A stretch of DNA of 64,000 bases from Cytobacillus suaedae. Its GTDB lineage: Bacteria > Bacillota > Bacilli > Bacillales > Bacillaceae_L. Below the pieces are notes generated by a model, which was not told the DNA's origin, did no database searches, and was given only the letters and a program-made list of their open reading frames with translations. Both the position numbers and the translations under genes were made by a program. The stretch lies in assembly GCA_014960805.1 (NCBI GenBank), contig CP063163.1, positions 3,311,001-3,375,000 on the forward strand. Direction: 5' to 3'. Below, piece after piece: positions 1 to 7,422 of this stretch (position 1 is the stretch's first letter; each line of letters starts with the position of its first letter).

Positions 1-266
1 ATATTTTTTAAGAAAGGAAAAAGAACTAAGGTTGGATGATATTCATGAGTTAAGGCAAGATTATTACGATCTACAAATCTCCCACGCCCCTGATCTATTA
101 CCATCTCTTGGGTTCTTTGAACAACACTTTCTTCAATTAAATTGACTCTGTTGCTTGAAAAAGACTCTGTATGTGTAAGTTGAAGTTGCACTAGCCTCGC
201 AACTAATCCTATCAAACAAAGAAGAATTAAAAAGATAATTGTTAACCCTCTTTTTTTTATGACCAT
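1..266 (-). CDS. Class B penicillin-binding protein, N-terminal part (cut by window edge)
   Basis: Only the first 88 codons are inside the window; the frame stays open to position 1. After a short basic start (MVIKKRG) there is one hydrophobic segment (residues about 8-24), typical of the membrane anchor of a monofunctional transpeptidase. It is followed by the motif QGRGRFVDRNN, which resembles the start of the PBP dimerisation domain (RGxIxDRNG type). The transpeptidase domain lies outside. The ATG at 266 has a GAGGTG ribosome binding site 7 nt upstream, inside a hairpin that also follows greA. In B. subtilis the PBP gene near greA is pbpI (yrrR), normally with yrrS between; here no yrrS is present. 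Assignment to pbpI is inference from position. Confidence 0.75.
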   Translation of the reverse strand, partial: MVIKKRGLTIIFLILLCLIGLVARLVQLQLTHTESFSSNRVNLIEESVVQRTQEMVIDQGRGRFVDRNNLALTHEYHPTLVLFPFLKN

Positions 267-273
267 AAATAAA

Positions 274-300
274 CACCTCGTCAACAGTTTCGACGAGGTG
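274..300 (-). terminator. Hairpin after greA, overlapping the RBS of the next gene
   Basis: Two perfect 9-bp arms (274-282 and 292-300, CACCTCGTC/GACGAGGTG) enclose a 9-nt loop. On the minus strand it is followed by TTTATTT and then the ATG of the PBP gene. The 3' arm contains the GAGGTG ribosome binding site, so it may act as a leaky terminator, as an RBS-masking structure, or both. Confidence 0.6.
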
Positions 301-330
301 TAGTGGTTTTTAAACTTAGGATCTGTTATT

Positions 331-807
331 TTATTTAATTGAAACAATTTTTACTTGCATATCTCCACCAGGAGTTTGTACGTTTACTTTGTCGCCTACT
401 TGTTTACCCATTAGGCTCCTAGCAATAGGTGAATCGTTTGAAATTTTACCTTCAAATGGATCAGCTTCAGCACTACCTACGATTGTATACGTTTCTTCAT
501 CACCATCAGGTAATTCAACAAAAGTTACTGACTTTCCTAAAGAAACTGTATTTGAATCTCCATTATCATCCACAATGATTTTTGCATTGCGAATCATATT
601 TTCAAGAGTTGTTATACGTCCCTCAACAAATGCCTGCTCCTCTTTTGCTGAGTCGTACTCAGAGTTTTCACTCAGGTCTCCAAAGCTTCTTGCTATTTTA
701 ATACGTTCAACTACTTCTTTACGTTTAACTGATTTTAATTGTTCAAGTTCTTGTTCTAGCTTTTGTTTACCTTCTTCTGTCATAGGAAAAACTTTGTCTA
801 CTGCCAT
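331..807 (-). CDS. greA: Transcription elongation factor GreA
   Basis: 158 residues, the usual GreA length. GreA binds the secondary channel of RNA polymerase and stimulates cleavage of the 3' end of backtracked transcripts. The N-terminal coiled coil (about residues 10-75) carries the family signature [20 protein letters not shown], whose acidic tip residues D and E act in the RNA polymerase active site. The C-terminal FKBP-like domain ends in [16 protein letters not shown]. The ATG at 807 has an AAGGAG site upstream. It lies downstream of udk, separated by a hairpin, as in other Bacillus genomes. Confidence 0.98.
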   Translation of the reverse strand: MAVDKVFPMTEEGKQKLEQELEQLKSVKRKEVVERIKIARSFGDLSENSEYDSAKEEQAFVEGRITTLENMIRNAKIIVDDNGDSNTVSLGKSVTFVELPDGDEETYTIVGSAEADPFEGKISNDSPIARSLMGKQVGDKVNVQTPGGDMQVKIVSIK

Positions 808-916
808 GTCCCTTCACTCCTTCACTTTTCGAACATCCTTGGAACAGAGGTTAACTTTATATATATACCTTGTACCAAGCATTATGTATTAGGCTTACTC
901 TAGTCCACCTAGCGTT

Positions 917-952
917 CTTTTAAAAGGGAAGAGCTTGATAAGTAGCTCTTCC
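917..952 (-). terminator. Hairpin terminator after udk
   Basis: Nine-bp inverted repeat GGAAGAGCT/AGCTCTTCC (927-935 and 944-952) with an 8-nt loop, followed on the minus strand by CCTTTT. The T tract is short, so read-through into greA is possible. Confidence 0.6.
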
Positions 953-982
953 AATTTTCTACTCTTTATCTATGCTATGTTA

Positions 983-1618
983 TTACAAAATCTCTTTTTG
1001 TTCAAGAATTGTTTGAATTTTTGTTACCATTAGATCAATAGCAACATGGTTTTGACCACCTTCAGGTATGATTAAATCAGCATACCTTTTTGTTGGTTCA
1101 ATAAATTGATTATGCATTGGACGCACAACTGTAACGTATTGATCAATCACAGAATCGATGGTTCTGCCTCTTTCTTTTATATCGCGAAGCATTCTACGGA
1201 TAATTCGAATGTCAGCATCTGTGTCAACAAATAGTTTTATGTCCATCAGATGTCGAAGTCGTTCGTCTTCTAGTACCAAAATTCCTTCAAGAATGATTAC
1301 ATCCTTAGGTTCAACTAAGATGACCTCATCCGCTCGGGTATGCAAGGTATAATTATAGACCGGTTTATCAATTTGCCTATAATTCAATAAGTCATGGATA
1401 TGATTAATTAACAAGTCATTATCAAAGGCAAGGGGATGATCATAATTCGTATCCAATCGTTCCTCATATTGTAAATGACTTTGGTCCTTATAATAAGAAT
1501 CCTGCTCTATTACAAGTATTGAGTGTCCCTTAAAATGCTCATAAATTGATTTAGTAACACTGGTTTTACCAGAGCCGGAGCCTCCAGCAATGCCAATTAC
1601 AATTGGCTTTTTCCCCAT
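983..1618 (-). CDS. udk: Uridine kinase
   Basis: 211 residues. Phosphorylates uridine and cytidine to the monophosphates in pyrimidine salvage. The P-loop [13 protein letters not shown] is at residues 9-21, followed by the PRK/uridine kinase features QDSYY and NYDHPLAFD and the lid-like arginine region [13 protein letters not shown]. The start codon at 1618 lies 5 nt after the stop of trhP2, so the two are very likely co-transcribed. Confidence 0.97.
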   Translation of the reverse strand: MGKKPIVIGIAGGSGSGKTSVTKSIYEHFKGHSILVIEQDSYYKDQSHLQYEERLDTNYDHPLAFDNDLLINHIHDLLNYRQIDKPVYNYTLHTRADEVILVEPKDVIILEGILVLEDERLRHLMDIKLFVDTDADIRIIRRMLRDIKERGRTIDSVIDQYVTVVRPMHNQFIEPTKRYADLIIPEGGQNHVAIDLMVTKIQTILEQKEIL

Positions 1619-1623
1619 TCTAT

Positions 1624-2898
1624 TTAAAGCCCCTTTCGCATCATGTTGTTAGGGAATAATGGCTTGTCTACTTTAAATTTAACAATTTGTAGCGGATGAC
1701 GCGCCACATCAAGTTCTTGTCCCTCTTCATCCCATATCTTTTCTACTTTTTGTGTAAAGTTTTCGATCTCAGGTCCAAAGAATTCTACTACGTCACCTGG
1801 TTTAAAGTAGTTTCGTTGCTGTAAAGTAACAATGCCTGTTTGTTCGTTATAATCTAATACAAGTCCAGCAAAATCATAGGTAGTCTTTTTGCTATGATTT
1901 CCATACATCTGTTCTTTATACCCTGGAACTCCTTCAAAAAAAGCTGAAGCTGCTTCACGATTCGCACATTTATCAAGCTCTTCAAGCCATTCTATTTTAA
2001 TTTCAAAGTTCTCAGGGTCTGCACAATATGCATCAATTACTTTGCGATATACACTAACCACTGTTGCAACATAATGAATTGACTTCATTCGGCCTTCAAT
2101 CTTCAAACTATCTATGCCTAGTTCAATCATTTTTGGGATGGATTGAATTAAGTTTAAATCTTTTGGGCTCATTGCGAATGCTGGATCTTCTTCTGTAAAT
2201 AGAGCTACTTCTTGGTTATTATTCTCTAAGCTGAATAAGTCATAATCCCACCTGCAAGATTGACAGCAGCCACCACGATTGGAGTCCCTTGCAGTCATGT
2301 GGTTACTTAACGTACAACGGCCAGAATACGCAATACACATTGCTCCATGAATAAATGTTTCAATTTCGATATCCACTTTTTCCTTCATTTCACGGATTTC
2401 TTCAGCACTTGTCTCACGAGCTAACACAACTCGTTCAAGACCTTCTTCTTTCCAGAATTGTACCGCTTTCCAGTTGGACAGAGATTGCTGAGTACTCAGG
2501 TGAATTTCTAACTTTGGAGCTACTCTTTTACAAGTTTCGATAATAAGTGGATCTGCAACTATAATTCCCGCTACACCTGCATTTTCTAAGCCCTTAAGGT
2601 ACTCATCTAATCCATCCATATTTTCATTATGAGCAAAAATATTAGTCGTTACATAAATTCTTGCCCCATATTTCTTTGCGAATTCTACGCCTTCTGCCAT
2701 CTCTTCTTGTGAAAAATTATCGGCATTTGATCGTAAACCATATTCCTGTCCACCGATAAATACAGCATCAGCACCATATTGGACTGCTATTTTTAATTTC
2801 TCTAGGTTTCCAGCTGGAGCTAATAGTTCCGGCTTTTTGACAATGACACGCTTACCATCTATGATTTCTGAAATTAAATCAGATTTTATTGTTGTCAT
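1624..2898 (-). CDS. trhP2: Peptidase U32-family tRNA uridine 5-hydroxylation protein TrhP2
   Basis: 424 residues, YrrO family. U32 proteins of this group (TrhP/YegQ) are needed for prephenate-dependent formation of 5-hydroxyuridine at tRNA wobble position 34. The family signature is visible as [19 protein letters not shown] around residue 175, followed by a further cysteine cluster GGCCQSC that would fit iron-sulfur or metal binding. A C-terminal beta domain (about residues 340-424) includes [20 protein letters not shown] precedes the ATG. Its neighbours trhP1 and trmR complete the ho5U-to-mo5U route, so the gene order itself supports the role. The older name collagenase-like peptidase is probably misleading. 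Confidence 0.93.
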   Translation of the reverse strand: MTTIKSDLISEIIDGKRVIVKKPELLAPAGNLEKLKIAVQYGADAVFIGGQEYGLRSNADNFSQEEMAEGVEFAKKYGARIYVTTNIFAHNENMDGLDEYLKGLENAGVAGIIVADPLIIETCKRVAPKLEIHLSTQQSLSNWKAVQFWKEEGLERVVLARETSAEEIREMKEKVDIEIETFIHGAMCIAYSGRCTLSNHMTARDSNRGGCCQSCRWDYDLFSLENNNQEVALFTEEDPAFAMSPKDLNLIQSIPKMIELGIDSLKIEGRMKSIHYVATVVSVYRKVIDAYCADPENFEIKIEWLEELDKCANREAASAFFEGVPGYKEQMYGNHSKKTTYDFAGLVLDYNEQTGIVTLQQRNYFKPGDVVEFFGPEIENFTQKVEKIWDEEGQELDVARHPLQIVKFKVDKPLFPNNMMRKGL

Positions 2899-2931
2899 AG
2901 CAGTTATCCTCCTTTTTTCAAACTCTTAGTT

Positions 2932-3861
2932 TTAATAGACCGTTTCCTTGAAGAAAAACCCAGTATCTAACGGTCTGTTTTTAGGTTGAATATCTTCTAT
3001 TTCTTCTAAATAACTGTCCTTTTTGTCTTCATACTCTTCTCTATTATTAACACAAAGATCGATTGCTTCACGGTATTTTTTTGTAACTTCTATTAAATAC
3101 TCAGAAGACTTTAGGATACCATCTATTTTGAAACTATCTATACCTACATCAACCATTTCGGCTAGTTCATCTATAATACAGATATCATTTGGACTCATAA
3201 TATGAGTACCATTTTCATCCTCAAAAATCGGATATTTATTATCACGCTCTTTATCGAATAAGAACATTGTGTTTTCAAGCTTATTTTTTTCAACAGCTAG
3301 TTCTTTTCCTTGGTATTCAAAATAATTCCCAATCAGATTTCTCTTGGACTGGAACATACAAGTCATACCATGGACCTGAACCTCAATTTCTACCTCTGCA
3401 TTTTCTTTTATTTCAACGATTGAGTCCATATTAAGTTCCCTAGCAAGAACGGCCCTTTTTGCCCCTTTTCGTCCCCAGTAGTTACAGGTATACCAATTGG
3501 TAGCAGTTGTCTCAGTGTTCCAATGCAGCTTCATATCAGGTGCATATTCACGTGCTGCCATTAAAACTGCAGGGTCTCCAAAGACAACACCATCTACGTT
3601 TATCGATTGAAGAAAGGTTAAATATTCTCCTAACTCTTCTACTTTCTCATTATGGAATAGTGCGTTCATAGCCACATATACCTTTTTACCGCTCTCATGT
3701 GCAAGTGATACTACTTCTTTAACTTCTTCCCTTGAAAATTCACCTGCAAGGCGTAGACCAAACTTTTGCTCACCAATAACAAATGCATCAGCTCCTGCAT
3801 CAATTAACGGTACTATATCTGAAACACTAGTTGGAGTTAGTAATAATTCTGGTTTGTTCAT
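2932..3861 (-). CDS. trhP1: Peptidase U32-family tRNA uridine 5-hydroxylation protein TrhP1
   Basis: 309 residues, YrrN family, paralogous to the N-terminal part of the neighbouring TrhP2 (both begin with KPELLL(A)P and share DAxxxGxQxxGLR). The U32 signature region is degenerate: EVQVHGMTCMFQSKRNL keeps one cysteine but lacks the later GGCCQSC cluster, and the C-terminal beta domain is absent. In B. subtilis both paralogues are linked to tRNA U34 hydroxylation. A likely reading is a heteromeric complex with TrhP2, which is inference. RBS AGAGGTG; 33 nt before trhP2 and 2 nt after trmR, so one operon. Confidence 0.9.
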   Translation of the reverse strand: MNKPELLLTPTSVSDIVPLIDAGADAFVIGEQKFGLRLAGEFSREEVKEVVSLAHESGKKVYVAMNALFHNEKVEELGEYLTFLQSINVDGVVFGDPAVLMAAREYAPDMKLHWNTETTATNWYTCNYWGRKGAKRAVLARELNMDSIVEIKENAEVEIEVQVHGMTCMFQSKRNLIGNYFEYQGKELAVEKNKLENTMFLFDKERDNKYPIFEDENGTHIMSPNDICIIDELAEMVDVGIDSFKIDGILKSSEYLIEVTKKYREAIDLCVNNREEYEDKKDSYLEEIEDIQPKNRPLDTGFFFKETVY

Positions 3862-3863
3862 AA

Positions 3864-4511
3864 TTAAACACCTCTTTTTTTACTTATCGCAATACCGTCA
3901 CCTATTGGCAATATCGTAGTTATATATTTTGGATTATTGATTAGCCATTCATTGTATGTCCTAATTTTATTGACCAAGCTACGGGTACGTTTTATATCAA
4001 CATCTTCTGCGGCAACGAGTCCTTTAAATAAAACATTATCAGTGATGATCACACCATTTGGTGACAACAGGTTTTCATAGCCGTTGAAGAAACGCTGATA
4101 CTGTCCCTTAGCTGCATCAATAAAAATGACATCAAACGATGTACCCAGGCCTTCTGGATGATCAGCTAGCTCTAGCGCATCCCCTAAATGAACCTTTATT
4201 TGAGAACTAGTATTTGTCATTTCTATATATTCTAACGCCTTGGTATATCGGATCTCATCTCGTTCAATTGAAACGATGTTCGCTGTCGGAAGTGCTTTTG
4301 CCATTCGTATTGCAGAATAACCTATTGCTGTTCCAATCTCGAGGATTGAAGCCGGTTGAATTAACCGTAAAATCTGAAGCATAGCTTCAATTCCAACCAA
4401 CTCCATAATAGGCACATTATTTTCTTGTGCATATGCTTCCATCTCTTGAATGATGTTGTCTCTACTTGGAATAAGTGACTCTAAATAGGCTGTAATTTCG
4501 TCTGAAAGCAA
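3864..4511 (-). CDS. trmR: tRNA 5-hydroxyuridine methyltransferase TrmR
   Basis: YrrM family class I methyltransferase, about 215 residues, which methylates ho5U34 to 5-methoxyuridine with S-adenosylmethionine. The SAM-binding motif I is LEIGTAIGYSAIRMA; FDVIFIDAAKGQYQ and DNVLFKGLV are the usual metal/substrate-site motifs of the O-methyltransferase 3 fold. I chose the TTG at 4511, because the upstream in-frame ATG at 4526 overlaps the GGAGG ribosome binding site and the TTG start aligns with the N-terminus of B. subtilis YrrM. Two nt separate it from trhP1. Confidence 0.92.
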   Translation of the reverse strand: MLSDEITAYLESLIPSRDNIIQEMEAYAQENNVPIMELVGIEAMLQILRLIQPASILEIGTAIGYSAIRMAKALPTANIVSIERDEIRYTKALEYIEMTNTSSQIKVHLGDALELADHPEGLGTSFDVIFIDAAKGQYQRFFNGYENLLSPNGVIITDNVLFKGLVAAEDVDIKRTRSLVNKIRTYNEWLINNPKYITTILPIGDGIAISKKRGV

Positions 4512-4572
4512 AGCTGGTTCCTCCATTCGCTATCGTTCCTCGTTAATATCCAAAGGTTGATAACCAAAATAA

Positions 4573-4597
4573 AGAAATTGGCATATTGCCAATTTCT
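4573..4597 (-). terminator. Terminator after mltG
   Basis: Eleven-bp perfect inverted repeat (4573-4583 and 4587-4597, AGAAATTGGCA/TGCCAATTTCT) with a 3-nt loop, followed on the minus strand by TTATTTTGG. Confidence 0.75.
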
Positions 4598-4692
4598 AAA
4601 GTACAAGTTTTAATTCTCTTTAACTCGATATATTTTACCACAAGAATAAAGGGAACGCTAATCTTTCATTTCGTTCCCTAACACTCGCCATT

Positions 4693-5817
4693 CTAATTTC
4701 CAATATGTTTAGCTTTTTCGCGATTATGTTCATTCAATGTTCTAGTAAAAATAACTTCACCAGTTGAAGTTGCAAGGAAGTATAAATAGTCTGTTTCTGA
4801 AGGGTTAAGTGCTGCCTCTATTGACATTTCACCGGCATTTGCAATCGGTCCAGGTGGAAGACCTCGTACCTTATACGTGTTATATGGTGAATCAACTTCT
4901 AAATGATCATACAATACTCGATCTACGTGTTCACCTAGTGCATAGATAACCGTTGGATCAGTTTGGAGCGGCATATCAATATCGATACGGTTATAAAAAA
5001 CACTTGCGATTTTTTGGCGATCTGTTTGTGCAGTTGCTTCTTCTTCAATTAGTGAAGCCATCGTTAGAAGCTGATGAGCAGACATATTCTTCTCATCTGC
5101 AAGCCCTTGGTATTTAATAAGGATATTTTCAGTCTTATCTAACATCGTCTTAACAATATCTTCAATTGTCGGGTTTTCCTTATAAAATGGATAGGTTGCA
5201 GGGAACAGATATCCTTCTAATGGATATAAAATATCCTCATGGAGTATTTCATTTGTTAGAACGCTCGGATAAAGTTTCATAAGTTCCGTAATGAACTTTT
5301 CATCGTTTAATTTGTTAAATACTTCTTCTTCGCCTTGGTTCGTTTTTTCACCAATAATTTTTGCGATTTGAATTAATTGTTTACCTTCAGGAATCGTTAA
5401 GGTAAACTTGACATCTTCTATAATTTTACCCGTTTTTAGACTAGCAATAATCTCTTCAAAGGTCATGGAGGGTGTTAATTTATACTCTCCCGCTTGAAAT
5501 CCTGACTCGTTTTTGAATTTTGTATAATAACGAAAGATTTTTGCATTTTTTACGATGCCGTTTTCCTCAAGTATATTAGCAATTTTCGTTGGAGAAGATC
5601 CAATAGGAATTGAAACATCTAACTGTTTTGAGCTTTCGGGATCAACTGGTTGTAAAGCTGACTTAATATACAAATAGCCTCCTCCAACTATTCCTGAAAG
5701 GATTAGAAGGGTGATAATAAATATAATAAGGACAATTCTTCTCACAATTTTTGCTTCACTTTGTTTTTCTATTAATTTATTTGTTAGATTATTTTCATTT
5801 GAATTCATTTCAGACAT
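4693..5817 (-). CDS. mltG: Endolytic murein transglycosylase MltG
   Basis: 374 residues, YceG-like (YrrL). A membrane-anchored lytic transglycosylase that cuts nascent glycan strands and is thought to end peptidoglycan polymerisation. One transmembrane segment lies at about residues 27-50, followed by a LysM-like region (DVSIPIGSSPTKIANILEENGI) and the catalytic domain. SLIEEEA at 255-261 contains the catalytic glutamate, and LQTDPTVIYALG and GLPPGPIANAG are conserved motifs. The ATG at 5817 is 10 nt after AGGAGG; an in-frame upstream ATG contains that RBS and is rejected. Confidence 0.95.
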   Translation of the reverse strand: MSEMNSNENNLTNKLIEKQSEAKIVRRIVLIIFIITLLILSGIVGGGYLYIKSALQPVDPESSKQLDVSIPIGSSPTKIANILEENGIVKNAKIFRYYTKFKNESGFQAGEYKLTPSMTFEEIIASLKTGKIIEDVKFTLTIPEGKQLIQIAKIIGEKTNQGEEEVFNKLNDEKFITELMKLYPSVLTNEILHEDILYPLEGYLFPATYPFYKENPTIEDIVKTMLDKTENILIKYQGLADEKNMSAHQLLTMASLIEEEATAQTDRQKIASVFYNRIDIDMPLQTDPTVIYALGEHVDRVLYDHLEVDSPYNTYKVRGLPPGPIANAGEMSIEAALNPSETDYLYFLATSTGEVIFTRTLNEHNREKAKHIGN

Positions 5818-5937
5818 ACTAAAAAAGCCTCCTCTCACTCGAAATATTATACTACATATTTAATCAACTTTCGTCAAATTCTTTAGAAATATAGGATTAT
5901 TTTTCAAAAATTGTAGTTGTTACACTTTGAAATTAGA

Positions 5938-6070
5938 CCGTTTCTTTCCGCTGCAGGTACTTGCTTTCCGCGGGGAGGGTTGTGAGCCTCCTCGGCGCCA
6001 TGCGCCTGTGGGGTCTCACACTTCCCTCATCTCCCGCAGGAGTCAAGTACCTTCCGCTCCAATCCACTCT
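5938..6070 (+). repeat. Palindromic intergenic repeat, copy A
   Basis: First of six related elements in the window (orientation set by the core CTTTCCGCGGG to CCCGCAGGAGTC). It has an outer stem GGTACTTG/CAAGTACC (5956-5963 and 6044-6051), a middle stem GCGGG/CCCGC, and an inner stem TGTGAG/CTCACA around a GC-rich loop. GC content is clearly higher than in the flanks. It fills most of the 5818-6155 gap between mltG and yrzB; the rest holds only the yrzB terminator. Confidence 0.85.
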
Positions 6071-6112
6071 AATCATAAAATAAAGATGTATTTTTTTATA
6101 AAATGAGAATTA

Positions 6113-6150
6113 AAAAAAAGCTTTCCCAAACAATCTGGAAAAGCCTTTTA
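6113..6150 (-). terminator. Terminator after yrzB
   Basis: Stem GCTTTTCC/GGGAAAGC with A-T and G-T extension, followed on the minus strand by a run of eight T. Located directly after the yrzB stop codon. Confidence 0.85.
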
Positions 6151-6155
6151 TCTTC

Positions 6156-6440
6156 TTATTCTTCTTCTTCAGCTAGAAATGTGTTTAGCATTTCTTCGAT
6201 CATGTCCCACTCTTCTTCTGTTTCAACTGGTTGAAGTTCTCCTTCTTCACTGTCAGACTGGCTGTTGAAGCTTGAAGCGTGAATTTCAATTTCTTCATCG
6301 TCATTTTCATCTGCACCTATTGGATAATATAGTACATATGATTTTCCGAACTCTTCTGAATCAAAAGTAAATAGTACTTCACATAGTTGCTCATTTCCGT
6401 TTTCATCAATTACTGTAATTTGGTTATCATCATGTGTCAT
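6156..6440 (-). CDS. yrzB: DUF1292 small acidic protein YrzB
   Basis: 94 residues, very acidic: the tail ends in LAEEEE and the centre carries [13 protein letters not shown]. The N-terminal half ([22 protein letters not shown]) is the DUF1292 beta fold. Function is not established. It follows ruvX and ireB, a trio conserved across Firmicutes. I chose the ATG at 6440: the in-frame GTG nine bases upstream is part of the GAGGTG ribosome binding site. Confidence 0.9.
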   Translation of the reverse strand: MTHDDNQITVIDENGNEQLCEVLFTFDSEEFGKSYVLYYPIGADENDDEEIEIHASSFNSQSDSEEGELQPVETEEEWDMIEEMLNTFLAEEEE

Positions 6441-6493
6441 TTCTTTCACCTCATCTAAAATTTTGCTACTGGATTTTACTATTATTACAAAAG

Positions 6494-6910
6494 CTAATTC
6501 TTACTATCTAAGTAGCCTTGTAAAATCATCACTGCAGCCATTTTATCAATGACTTTCTTTCTTTTTTTTCTACTTACATCAGCTGAAATTAACAACTTTT
6601 CAGCTGCCATAGTAGATAAGCGCTCGTCCCAAAGTATTGTTGGAAGCCCAAAGTGATCAGTTAACATTTGCGCAAAAGCTTGACTCGCTTCCCCTCTAGG
6701 CCCAATCGTCCCATTCATATTTTTGGGAAATCCGATTACAAAGGAATCTACTTGATACTCTTCAACAATTTCTTTAAGCCTGTCCAATCCAAAAATTTGT
6801 CTTTCCTCATTAATTTGAATTGTTTCAATTCCTTGTGCTGTCCATCCCATTTCATCACTTATAGCTACACCAATTGTTTTTGAACCCACATCTAAGCCAA
6901 GTACACGCAT
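6494..6910 (-). CDS. ruvX: Holliday junction resolvase-like protein RuvX (YqgF/YrrK)
   Basis: 138 residues, RNase H fold. The acidic active-site motifs are [13 protein letters not shown] (first Asp), [15 protein letters not shown], and [11 protein letters not shown] with a late Asp in DKMAA. The family has been linked both to Holliday junction resolution and to processing of the 5' end of 16S rRNA; which applies here cannot be told from sequence. ATG at 6910 with GAGGG 7 nt upstream; a TTG one codon earlier sits too close to that site. Its start is 3 nt after the ireB stop codon. Confidence 0.93.
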   Translation of the reverse strand: MRVLGLDVGSKTIGVAISDEMGWTAQGIETIQINEERQIFGLDRLKEIVEEYQVDSFVIGFPKNMNGTIGPRGEASQAFAQMLTDHFGLPTILWDERLSTMAAEKLLISADVSRKKRKKVIDKMAAVMILQGYLDSKN

Positions 6911-6913
6911 CAA

Positions 6914-7180
6914 TTATCCCTCGCGATGGCTCTTTAAATATGATTTCACTAACTCCTCAATTAATTCGTCACGCTCAAGTTTTCGAATTATGTTACGGGC
7001 ATCTTTATGACGAGGAATATAAGCCGGATCTCCAGACAATAAATAACCTACAATCTGATTAATTGGGTTATAGCCTTTTTCCTGTAATGCTTCATACACT
7101 GTAAACAAAACTTCGTTTACATTTGTTTCCATAGAGTCATCAGGAAAGTTAAATTGCATCGTTTTATCAAATGAGCTCAT
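6914..7180 (-). CDS. yrzL: IreB family regulatory phosphoprotein (YrzL, UPF0297)
   Basis: 88 residues starting [14 protein letters not shown]. The family protein IreB of Enterococcus is phosphorylated on N-terminal threonines by the PASTA kinase IreK. The conserved core [19 protein letters not shown] is complete and the single threonine in DKTMQF is in the expected region. The ATG at 7180 follows GAGGTG by 7 nt; the in-frame upstream GTG lies inside that RBS. First gene of a yrzL-ruvX-yrzB unit. Confidence 0.92.
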   Translation of the reverse strand: MSSFDKTMQFNFPDDSMETNVNEVLFTVYEALQEKGYNPINQIVGYLLSGDPAYIPRHKDARNIIRKLERDELIEELVKSYLKSHREG

Positions 7181-7283
7181 TTTCTTGCACCTCACTTCAG
7201 ATTCAGCTTAAATCTGGTATATCTTCACTTATTTACCATTGTACACTACTTAAAGATAATTTAAAAACCCAAACTTAGCCCTA

Positions 7284-7422
7284 GTGTTCAAAAGGAAGAC
7301 AAAAAGAGCCGAGAAGCCCAGCCTCCTAGCACCGGAGCGTATGCTTTTAATACGTGAGATCGGAGGAGCAAGCTGACGAAGAAATTCGTCAGCTATTTTT
7401 CCCGGACTTTTTGAACAACCTT
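7284..7422. repeat. Second type of structured intergenic repeat, abutting alaS stop codon
   Basis: Unlike the six palindromic copies described elsewhere. The ends are inverted (GTGTTCAAAAGGAAG near 7284 and CTTTTTGAACAACCTT near 7408). Inside are a perfect 10-bp stem AGCTGACGAA/TTCGTCAGCT (7371-7380 and 7385-7394) and a longer stem built on CCTCC/GGAGG around ACGTAT/ATACG. One end begins at the base after the alaS stop codon, so the element may double as the alaS 3' end. Only one copy is in the window. It resembles short repeats I recall from other Bacillaceae, but I cannot verify this. Confidence 0.6.

Noticed and set aside
389-892. A 167-codon frame antisense to greA.
   Set aside because: Serine-rich translation without family features; greA is certain.
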